A stretch of DNA of 31,019 nt from a virus. The notes under the pieces were generated by a model. It was given only the letters and a program-made list of their open reading frames with translations. It did not search any database and had not been told where the DNA came from. A program made the translations under genes and the position numbers. Within the stretch, counting starts at the first letter, position 1, and each line of letters starts with the position of its first letter. The stretch lies in the IMG/VR virus record IMGVR_UViG_3300040801_001424, positions 1 through 31,019 of that record; one strand, written 5' to 3'. Below are positions 15,419-21,143 of the stretch, piece after piece.

Positions 15419-16780
15419 TCAGTAATTAACAGGCTTGTCGATCTTTGTCAACCAACCTCTAGATTCGCTGTGTGCCCATACTGTCCATGTGACAGGTTTA
15501 TGCGCAGAAACAAAGATCAAACGGTAGTCAAAGAATCCATTCGGACTATTGATGTAATCATAGATTTGCTGTTTGTTAAGGTCTTTGCGTTCAATCTCGT
15601 TACCGTCTGCATCGTGACAACCAACATAGAAGAAATCGTAGTCATCAACAATCTCACCAAGCTCGCTATGGTGGAAACACACATGCACATCGTTAGAGCT
15701 AGCAAATGTAGCTTTCCACTCTTCTTCAGTTTCATATGGTTCAGCGTTTGGTGGTTCAACTCGATCAAGAGTTTTTTGTTGCACGCCGCGATATTGAAAG
15801 CTAATACCGGCATATTCTTCATATTGGCGAACAGTACGAACATTACCAAATCCAAACTCACCAAAATCAATTTGAGAAGGGTCTTCGCCATCCATACCAA
15901 AAAGAATACGATTGCGACGGTGGCAAATGTCATTACGCTCTACCCAATCTAGTTTGATATTACCGGCATCTTTGTTTGGTGTGGTATGATCATCCCATAC
16001 TTTGGTTCGACCTTCGCGAGTATACTCGTGCCATGCAACAACCTTGTGAGGGTGGAACAAATCATAGCCCCAAGTAAATGCACGCACTGCAATAGAAATC
16101 TCTTCCCCGTGGAAGAAATACTCCGGGTCGTGTGGAACTTCAGTTACAAAGCTACCATCTGCAAAGCAGAAGTGTGCGCTGTAGAATCGTGAGCGCATTG
16201 GCTTTGTGCGTTCTTGCCAATCATCAATCGTGCTAGGGCGGAAGAATACAGCACCTTCAGGAATGAATCTATCAAAATCCATCTTCCAAGGCGACTGGAC
16301 TCTAGCGGCTGGATCGTTCTGCGGGTTGAACGATGGAATATAAGCTGTTAGCACAGGCTTAGGCACCCCATCTTCTTCGCGGAGTTGTTCAAGCATTTCA
16401 ATGCATAGATCATCCCAGCCATCAACGAAACGGTGATGTGAATCAAGTTGTAGTGTATACTTCTCGCCGGTATATTGTTTCTGAATTTGATATCTTGCCC
16501 AACATGCACCTTGCGCATCAAAATAATTAACATCTAGAATAGTAAACTTAGTACCAAGATTGATGTGAGAGCCAACTAAAATACCTTCGAGTACAGCGTC
16601 GTCAAAATCAATACCTAAGTTTTCAAAATCTTCTACGGTTTCATCATCGCCGTGTTGCCAGCAAATGCAAATATGTAAATCTTCGGGGCGGGTTGCATGC
16701 TCTAGCATGTCTTGTAATGTGGGGATAAGTTGTGGATCGCGATAGGAAGCAATCTGCACGAAAATTGTGTTCTCACTCAT
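15419..16780 (-). CDS. GT60-like GlcNAc-transferase family glycosyltransferase
   Basis: This 453-residue protein starts TIFVQIASYRDPQLIPTLQD, the signature opening of the GlcNAc-transferase family related to Dictyostelium Skp1 GnT1 (GT60). It continues with CWARYQIQKQYTGEKYTLQL and the donor/metal motif DSHHRFVDGWD (D113-S-H115). FFHGEEISIAVRAFTWGYDLFHPH (about 232-255) and WHEYTR are family-typical later blocks. In eukaryotes such enzymes add GlcNAc to hydroxyproline; bacterial and phage members have unknown acceptors. Residues 340-453 form an additional C-terminal part (DVHVCFHHSELGE ... WTVWAHSES). It is the first gene of the island, with AAGGAG nine bases before the ATG and a late-type octamer CATAAATA upstream. 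Glycosyltransferase function is likely; the acceptor is open. Confidence 0.85.
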   Translation of the reverse strand: MSENTIFVQIASYRDPQLIPTLQDMLEHATRPEDLHICICWQHGDDETVEDFENLGIDFDDAVLEGILVGSHINLGTKFTILDVNYFDAQGACWARYQIQKQYTGEKYTLQLDSHHRFVDGWDDLCIEMLEQLREEDGVPKPVLTAYIPSFNPQNDPAARVQSPWKMDFDRFIPEGAVFFRPSTIDDWQERTKPMRSRFYSAHFCFADGSFVTEVPHDPEYFFHGEEISIAVRAFTWGYDLFHPHKVVAWHEYTREGRTKVWDDHTTPNKDAGNIKLDWVERNDICHRRNRILFGMDGEDPSQIDFGEFGFGNVRTVRQYEEYAGISFQYRGVQQKTLDRVEPPNAEPYETEEEWKATFASSNDVHVCFHHSELGEIVDDYDFFYVGCHDADGNEIERKDLNKQQIYDYINSPNGFFDYRLIFVSAHKPVTWTVWAHSESRGWLTKIDKPVNY

Positions 16781-16812
16781 ACTTCTAGTCTCCTTATGCC
16801 ATTGGGCAGATG

Positions 16813-16820
16813 TATTTATG
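16813..16820 (-). promoter_or_regulatory. Candidate late promoter for the glycan island (CATAAATA)
   Basis: CATAAATA reads toward the GT60-like gene and ends 33 bases before its ATG. It differs from TATAAATA by one base. A terminator immediately upstream insulates it, and all seven genes downstream overlap or nearly touch, so it is the only evident promoter of the island. Confidence 0.5.
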
Positions 16821-16848
16821 TTGAGTGTGGACCCGTGAGCACAGCATT

Positions 16849-16876
16849 AAAAAAGGGAGGTTGCCCTCCCTTTTTT
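16849..16876 (-). terminator. Strong terminator hairpin between the 141-residue protein gene and the glycan island
   Basis: AAAAAAGGGAGG pairs perfectly with CCTCCCTTTTTT across the loop TTGC or GCAA. On the minus strand the hairpin follows the TAA of the gene at 16876 and ends in a T run. The arms carry A and T tracts on both sides, so the hairpin could work in both directions. Confidence 0.85.
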
Positions 16877-17301
16877 TAGTAGCCTTGTGGCTGATTAGGT
16901 GGGCGTCCCGGCCCTCGGCGCGAAGCTTTCCTAGCCTCTGCTTCCTCATCAACTTTCAATGCCACACCTGCTGTACCAGATGATGGTGTCAAGAAGACAC
17001 CGCTAGGCGTCATGACTTTAACAAGCTGGTGGAAATACTCCAACGCGTTCATGCCATTGCCTAATGTGGTGTTACCAAGCAAGTCCCATAGTTCATATCG
17101 CGAAGCGTCTCGACGCTCCAAGATTTTTACAAGTCTATTTTGGTCAATAGGATCAAGCCTATCAGTTCTAATGAAGTAAAGATCACCGCTGTACTTATCA
17201 CGCTTTACAACGACAACCTCAACTGCAACACCATTGTCTTCCAAATCAACCCACTGTACGTGAGGTAGTCTTGGGTGATACCCTAGTGGTTGTACACTCA
17301 T
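16876..17301 (-). CDS. Conserved-looking phage protein with AT-hook-like tail, unknown function
   Basis: This 141-residue protein was placed at the ATG at 17301 because GAAGGAG lies directly upstream. A longer frame to 17355 would contain the late-type octamer TATAAATA inside its coding part and is unlikely. The N-terminal part (MSVQPLGYHPRLPHVQWVDL) leads into a beta-rich core with a VVVVKRDKYSGDLYFIRTDR hairpin, then a helical section (DQNRLVKILERRD, NALEYFHQLVKVM). The C-terminus RRGPGRPPNQPQGY contains a GRP core like an AT-hook, with basic residues before it, suggesting nucleic-acid contact. It is flanked by its own late-type promoter and terminator, so it is probably a single-gene late unit. 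I do not recognise the family. Confidence 0.6.
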   Translation of the reverse strand: MSVQPLGYHPRLPHVQWVDLEDNGVAVEVVVVKRDKYSGDLYFIRTDRLDPIDQNRLVKILERRDASRYELWDLLGNTTLGNGMNALEYFHQLVKVMTPSGVFLTPSSGTAGVALKVDEEAEARKASRRGPGRPPNQPQGY

Positions 17302-17333
17302 GTCATACTCCTTCGTAGAATCTAAAGTACAGT

Positions 17334-17341
17334 TATTTATA
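17334..17341 (-). promoter_or_regulatory. Late promoter octamer, exact TATAAATA
   Basis: TATAAATA matches the T4 late-promoter consensus exactly. It reads toward the gene at 17301-16876, with 32 bases between the octamer and the ATG, a distance like that of the other late octamers here. It overlaps the start of the divergent Nudix promoter region. Confidence 0.65.
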
Positions 17342-17343
17342 CC

Positions 17344-17372
17344 TTGAAATTTCATGTGAGCTAAGCTATACT
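17344..17372 (+). promoter_or_regulatory. Sigma70-type promoter for the Nudix gene (TTGAAA-17-TATACT)
   Basis: TTGAAA at 17344-17349 and TATACT at 17367-17372 are separated by exactly 17 bases and lie 25 bases before the ATG at 17398. This is a good match to the host housekeeping promoter. The divergent neighbour has a late octamer beside it, so the intergenic region seems to join early and late signals. Confidence 0.6.
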
Positions 17373-17397
17373 TCTGTCTACCTACGGAGTATTTACA

Positions 17398-17835
17398 ATG
17401 GCTAAAAAAGTACCCAGAGCAGGACTTATACCGTTTGTCATTGAAAACGGTGAACTCTTAATGCTAATGATGCAACCTTCGGATGCTGATTATGGTGGCG
17501 ATAAATTTCAAATTGCAAAAGGCAAAGTTGAAGAAGGTGAAACCTCAAATCAAGCTGCTGTTCGAGAAGCATCAGAAGAACTTGGATTAGTACCATCTAA
17601 TTTGCGAAACTTAGAATATCTCGGTAAATTCCTTGGATACACTGATATATTCTATGGCGAAATAGAAGATAAAAATAACTTTGGTGAAACCACTTATGAG
17701 ACAGGTGCTACTAAGTGGATGACCATTGAAGAATTTCTATCTTCGGGCAGAGGGCTTCATAAACCTATTATCAAAGCTTTTCAAAGAGCTATCAGTTACG
17801 AACCCTCTCTACGAACTCGCTTATCTGGAAAATAA
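17398..17835 (+). CDS. Nudix hydrolase
   Basis: This 145-residue protein has the Nudix box at residues 42-64. GKVEEGETSNQAAVREASEE and the following LGL match the pattern G-x5-E-x7-R-E-x2-E-E-x-G with all catalytic glutamates. Family members hydrolyse nucleoside diphosphates linked to another group, such as NTPs, nucleotide sugars, dinucleoside polyphosphates or capped RNA. The short length and start (AGLIPFVIENGELLMLMM) resemble the diadenosine-polyphosphate or NTP type. Its 3' end overlaps the convergent repeat-protein gene by 44 bases. The sigma70-like promoter suggests early or middle expression. A role in nucleotide clean-up or RNA 5'-end processing is possible. The nucleotide-sugar alternative is worth noting beside the glycan island, though the strands differ. 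Confidence 0.92.
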   Translation: MAKKVPRAGLIPFVIENGELLMLMMQPSDADYGGDKFQIAKGKVEEGETSNQAAVREASEELGLVPSNLRNLEYLGKFLGYTDIFYGEIEDKNNFGETTYETGATKWMTIEEFLSSGRGLHKPIIKAFQRAISYEPSLRTRLSGK

Positions 17836-18526
17836 ACTCATTAATGTTGTTTATTAGATACTCGTTATCTAAGCCAGATTCCCAATACACTCGACCATGA
17901 GCATCAGCAAAATATTCCCAATTGAATTCGATGCTAGAATAGAATAGTCCAACTATTCGGAACCCGCGTTTTTGCTCATGGTCGAGTATTGTTTGAATAC
18001 CCTGTGCAGTAATTCCCGTCTGAAAAACATTATGAGGTCTGCCGGGATTTTGTATGATAAAGAATATAGCGTCAGCTTTATCAATGTTTCTCTTAACACT
18101 TGCAATGTCGGCTCCAAGCCAATCTTTCCATGTGAACCACTCATCTCTGTAAATTAGATCAGGACGCGAAGGGATGTCTTCAGGCTTTTCATCTGTTTTA
18201 GCAAACGCTACCCAATCGGCTTTAGTTACAAGTCCTAAGCTATGAGCATACTTCTTAGCTTCATCAAATGATCTATAACTTTTCTTAATGAATGGATACT
18301 CGTTATGATGTCCAAGGAAGTCGCCCCATCCTTGCCACTCTTTTTTATAGGCTCTATCAGGACGTTTAGGTATTCTAGCAGGGGTATTAAGCATCCACCA
18401 CCTCTTATACTGCCCGATTGATTTAATACCTTCGCTTCTTACAAGCTCGCGAGCCTCATGAAATTCATAGCTTTTACGAGGTCTGCCACGAGGCTTACCC
18501 GGTCCTTCAACTTTTTTTCTTGGCAT
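17792..18526 (-). CDS. Protein with AT-hook and two phage-integrase-type repeats; possible homing-endonuclease-like element
   Basis: This 244-residue protein begins with an AT-hook-like stretch (GPGKPRGRPRK, residues 8-18). Two repeats of about 50 residues follow. Repeat 1 (about 23-71) contains ARIPKRPDRAYKKEWQGWGD and repeat 2 (about 87-138) contains DIPSRPDLIYRDEWFTWKDW, each ending in F/WLG. The pattern matches the phage-integrase repeat unit (Pfam PHINT_rpt), also abundant in algal and giant-virus proteins. Residues 140-244 contain NVFQTGIT and GFRIVGLFYSS, which faintly recall T5orf172/GIY-YIG nucleases. If that holds, the protein would be a DNA-binding repeat plus nuclease, like a free-standing homing endonuclease. 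The catalytic residues are not clear and this part is tentative. It starts near a bidirectional promoter region and overlaps the Nudix gene at its 3' end. Confidence 0.7.
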   Translation of the reverse strand: MPRKKVEGPGKPRGRPRKSYEFHEARELVRSEGIKSIGQYKRWWMLNTPARIPKRPDRAYKKEWQGWGDFLGHHNEYPFIKKSYRSFDEAKKYAHSLGLVTKADWVAFAKTDEKPEDIPSRPDLIYRDEWFTWKDWLGADIASVKRNIDKADAIFFIIQNPGRPHNVFQTGITAQGIQTILDHEQKRGFRIVGLFYSSIEFNWEYFADAHGRVYWESGLDNEYLINNINEFIFQISEFVERVRN

Positions 18527-18536
18527 ATTCTAATCC

Positions 18537-18544
18537 TATAAATA
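18537..18544 (+). promoter_or_regulatory. Late promoter octamer, exact TATAAATA
   Basis: TATAAATA lies about 20 bases before the ATG at 18565, followed by AACTAGGAGGC as the ribosome-binding site. On the opposite strand the same region reads TTATAATTATTTATA, including a possible sigma70 -10 (TATAAT) for the divergent repeat-protein gene. Confidence 0.6.
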
Positions 18545-18564
18545 ATTATAACTAGGAGGCACAA

Positions 18565-18936
18565 ATGTCAGAAGAAAACACGAAAACCGCCAAGGAGAAA
18601 TGGCTTGACATTGCAGAAGTAATCGATGCATATCGTGTAATCCCTCGAATCATTTTATTCGGAGTTATGGCTCTATGTGTATATACCATGGTTTGGTTCT
18701 TTGGTCTTACCGCTACAGCAGTTATAACTTGTGATCCAACATTGATGAAGATATTAATGGATAGTGGGGTAAGTTTGGAAGGAGCCAAGGCATTGGCATG
18801 TACAACGAGTAGTTACGTAGGAGGTCCAACCACACAGCATGTTACTTTTGCAACTGCAATTGTTGGCGGATTGGCGTCTGCTGTTTTTGGATTCTATGCT
18901 AATACTGGTAGGAAATGGAAGAAGCCGGGAGAATAA
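18565..18936 (+). CDS. Two-transmembrane-segment protein, holin-like candidate
   Basis: This 123-residue protein has a polar N-terminus (1-26), a first membrane helix at about 27-50 (VIPRIILFGVMALCVYTMVW ...), a loop with two cysteines (C56, C79) that would be extracytoplasmic, a second helix at about 93-112 and a short basic tail (GRKWKKPGE). The positive-inside rule places both ends in the cytoplasm. Size and topology fit a class II holin or a small envelope-modifying protein. No lysis partner such as an endolysin is visible in the window, so the lysis role is only a guess. It has a strong AGGAGG ribosome-binding site and an exact late octamer. The convergent nuclease gene begins at the next base. 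Confidence 0.65.
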   Translation: MSEENTKTAKEKWLDIAEVIDAYRVIPRIILFGVMALCVYTMVWFFGLTATAVITCDPTLMKILMDSGVSLEGAKALACTTSSYVGGPTTQHVTFATAIVGGLASAVFGFYANTGRKWKKPGE

Positions 18937-18952
18937 CTATTTCCCCGGCTTC
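18921..18952. terminator. Inverted repeat spanning the convergent stops (possible bidirectional terminator)
   Basis: GAAGCCGGG (18921-18929) and CCCGGCTTC (18944-18952) pair perfectly around both stop codons, which lie next to each other in the 14-base loop. No long T run follows on either strand, so termination is less sure than at the other hairpins. Confidence 0.5.
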
Positions 18953-19902
18953 ACTGCCATCATTGGTACAAACTGTTCTATAGTTTCACGTATCTTGTCT
19001 AGTTCGTTACGTTTACAATACCTAATAAAACTAAAATGATCGTATTTACCTCGATTTTTTATGGCTTCTTCGATAGTACGTACCATTCTAATCTTTATCT
19101 TTTTAGGTTGTTTTGTCAAATTCATTAGTAACTGGTTTTCTTCAAAGAGTTCTCGCGTAGTATACTCAACTTCTTCATAATCATCACCAACTGCTTCAAG
19201 CTGAGTGAATTTATGATTCATTACATTAGAACGCTCGTATTCATCATGAAATGACTTGAACATTCTATCTTTGCGTAATCGCGGGTAGCTTGATTGAATA
19301 TTGTCACCTTTCTTTCCTTCGCCGCGAATACATTTCTCATAAAGAAAAAGATCAGCATTGTTTTCATATTCTTCTAGTGTTCGCTCATTACCCGTAGCTG
19401 GATCGATAAGGGCCACGCCCTCATAGCGCAGAAGCTGCATCATATCCTTATCGCCACTAATAATTACATGGTCTTCATTACGATGCATCTGGATATAGCC
19501 AGCTATCAGATCATCACCTTCAAGATATTCGCCCCTCAACACGATGATGCGCGAATGTAATGTCAACATTTCGCAAAGATCATCAATATGATCGACAAGC
19601 ATGCGGCGCATTTCAAGCTGCTTAGGCGTCATATCGTCCGTGCGATGGCCTTTATACTTCTTGTTAGTTACACACTTTGATAGGTCTTTAGTGTATTCTT
19701 TACGCCATGAGTGAGAATCAAAGGTTATTACTATGTCATCAACTTTAAACTTGTTGAAATAGTAGTTCATTGTAGTTAACGCGGAGTGTACGCAGAGGCC
19801 AATGATTACATCGGCTGGTTCACCACTGCGGTTATTGGCGTGGAATGTACGGTGGATAATATTATTTCCGTCTATTATCAAATTCTTCTTCTTTGCTGTC
19901 AT
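18937..19902 (-). CDS. rnh: T4 RNase H-type 5'-3' exonuclease / flap endonuclease
   Basis: This 321-residue nuclease removes RNA primers and flaps during lagging-strand synthesis. Acidic metal-binding residues occur in LIIDGNNIIHRTF (D11), VITFDSHSWRKEY (D62), EYLEGDDLIAGY (E128, D130, D131) and IISGDKDMMQLL (D151, D153), and IRGEGKKGDNI carries the expected helix-hairpin-helix-side block. Length and order fit T4 RNase H (305 residues). The start overlaps the end of the upstream gene by 41 bases, but the N-terminal strand with D11 needs this ATG. It lies in the replication block after the polymerase and the likely clamp. The C-terminal end is basic and ends VKPGK. Confidence 0.88.
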   Translation of the reverse strand: MTAKKKNLIIDGNNIIHRTFHANNRSGEPADVIIGLCVHSALTTMNYYFNKFKVDDIVITFDSHSWRKEYTKDLSKCVTNKKYKGHRTDDMTPKQLEMRRMLVDHIDDLCEMLTLHSRIIVLRGEYLEGDDLIAGYIQMHRNEDHVIISGDKDMMQLLRYEGVALIDPATGNERTLEEYENNADLFLYEKCIRGEGKKGDNIQSSYPRLRKDRMFKSFHDEYERSNVMNHKFTQLEAVGDDYEEVEYTTRELFEENQLLMNLTKQPKKIKIRMVRTIEEAIKNRGKYDHFSFIRYCKRNELDKIRETIEQFVPMMAVKPGK

Positions 19903-20410
19903 ACTGTATCAACTCTTGCATGTTGCCTTCAAATTCGTCTTCCGGTGGAGTATCTGAATAGAGATAGTCTTCTGCAATCATTTGACGATCAATATCTTGA
20001 CTCAAATGTGCAAGCCACATTCTAACCACTTCTTCATCATTTTCACCGGGCACGCCTTGCGCACGCAGGTAACGGATGAATGAGTCATTCCATTCTAGAC
20101 TTACTTCAATACCTTTACTCGGATCAAGATGTGAACCGACAATGTACACCCATGGCTCTGGGCTGTCTTTCATTTTCTCTTTAAGAAGAGATAGGTCTTT
20201 TTCGGCTTTTTCAACATCTGCTTGATGCTGTTGCTTTCGTTCGCGTTCTTCGCGTTGACGTTTTTCTTTATCTTCGCGCAAAGCTTCGATAGCAGCTTGA
20301 CGTAGTTCTTCTTTATACTCAGGAGTATTCTTGTATTCCTCCAAAAGTAGTTCTTTGGATTCTATTTTTGTATCTGGCTTATTGAATCCAAATAGCCCCC
20401 ATATGCTCAT
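19862..20410 (-). CDS. Coiled-coil-rich protein of unknown function in the replication block
   Basis: This 182-residue protein has a short hydrophobic start (MSIWGLFGFNKP), then a long, highly charged helix (about 20-85, many Glu/Lys/Arg; EKRQREERERKQQHQADVEK) that probably forms a coiled coil. A more ordered section follows (about 86-145: EPWVYIVGSHLDPSKGIEVS, DSFIRYLRAQGVPGENDEEV) and then an acidic tail. Its ribosome-binding site GGAGG lies in the end of the likely clamp gene, and its 3' end overlaps the nuclease gene. It is therefore probably co-translated with replication proteins. No known replication factor is matched. A structural or scaffolding role at the replisome is possible but unsupported. 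Confidence 0.6.
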   Translation of the reverse strand: MSIWGLFGFNKPDTKIESKELLLEEYKNTPEYKEELRQAAIEALREDKEKRQREERERKQQHQADVEKAEKDLSLLKEKMKDSPEPWVYIVGSHLDPSKGIEVSLEWNDSFIRYLRAQGVPGENDEEVVRMWLAHLSQDIDRQMIAEDYLYSDTPPEDEFEGNMQELIQYDSKEEEFDNRRK

Positions 20411-20411
20411 A

Positions 20412-21143
20412 TTATACCTCCGACATAATACAGATGTCTATACCGTTAACCTTGATGTACACGATATTATTTCTAAGTATATTTACTACTACAGAACCTT
20501 CTTGAGCCGATGCCAAGTTGAGAATTTTGGCCATTTTTCGAGCCTCGATAACCATTTTCAGAGTGTCATCATCACCATGGACTGAAATCCCACTTTCAAT
20601 TTCATATTCCATTGTAGCTCCATCCTCATCAGAGAACGTAAACCACAAACGCTCATCTTCGCCCTTAACCAATACATTTCTGTTTGACATAGCATTGCTG
20701 CCAGTCTTCATCATCTGAAGATCATCAGAATTTAGCTCAAAACTAAATCTCGGCTTTAGGTTCATCTTCTTTTTAGGAATGTCTGTAATGCGTCGGGGAT
20801 CAGAGCATCTATGTTCATACTTGAGGCGATTACAGTTAATAGTTAGCTTAGTAACTAATTCGACTTCTTTCTCGTCAATGGTTTCGGTCTTGGTCTCTGC
20901 GCTCATAGAGATATCGCCACGATTTTTCATGACTTTGAGCTTTCGCCAAAGCGATTCCGTACCTGCTAGACCTAGCGCACCAAAGGGGAATCCATAATCA
21001 TTTAGGTCTACGATGAAGATAGCTTCATCATCTTCGTATGCATGGACTCCCCAATCATCGAAAATAAGACCATCTACTTGAAGCGTGGCTGCTAGTTCGA
21101 CTGCTCCAATGATCTTATCAACTACTGCACTGCTAAAATTCAT
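20412..21143 (-). CDS. 45: Likely sliding clamp (gp45-like)
   Basis: This 243-residue protein is close in length to T4 gp45 (228). The match is weak but ordered. FIVDLNDYGFPFGALGLAGT (about 43-62) corresponds to the clamp strand and helix around the gp45 DLN-FLG region. RFSFELNSDDLQMMKTGSNA (about 131-150) corresponds to the second-domain start where gp45 has ELKAEDLQQLL. The beta-rich end (SVVVNILRNNIVYIKVNG) fits the closing strands. The position between polymerase and RNase H, overlapping the polymerase by four bases (ATGA), supports it. The inferred role is to tether gp43 to DNA and help late transcription. An extra loop at about 80-115 is longer than in gp45. An alternative is another beta-rich replication protein. 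Confidence 0.65.
   Translation of the reverse strand: MNFSSAVVDKIIGAVELAATLQVDGLIFDDWGVHAYEDDEAIFIVDLNDYGFPFGALGLAGTESLWRKLKVMKNRGDISMSAETKTETIDEKEVELVTKLTINCNRLKYEHRCSDPRRITDIPKKKMNLKPRFSFELNSDDLQMMKTGSNAMSNRNVLVKGEDERLWFTFSDEDGATMEYEIESGISVHGDDDTLKMVIEARKMAKILNLASAQEGSVVVNILRNNIVYIKVNGIDICIMSEV

Noticed and set aside
17302-17355. Longer N-terminus for the 141-residue protein
   Set aside because: It would place an exact late octamer inside the coding part, while the ATG at 17301 has an AAGGAG directly before it.
18565-18936. Firm assignment as the phage holin
   Set aside because: Topology fits, but no endolysin or spanin is visible nearby and no family match can be shown, so only a holin-like label was kept.
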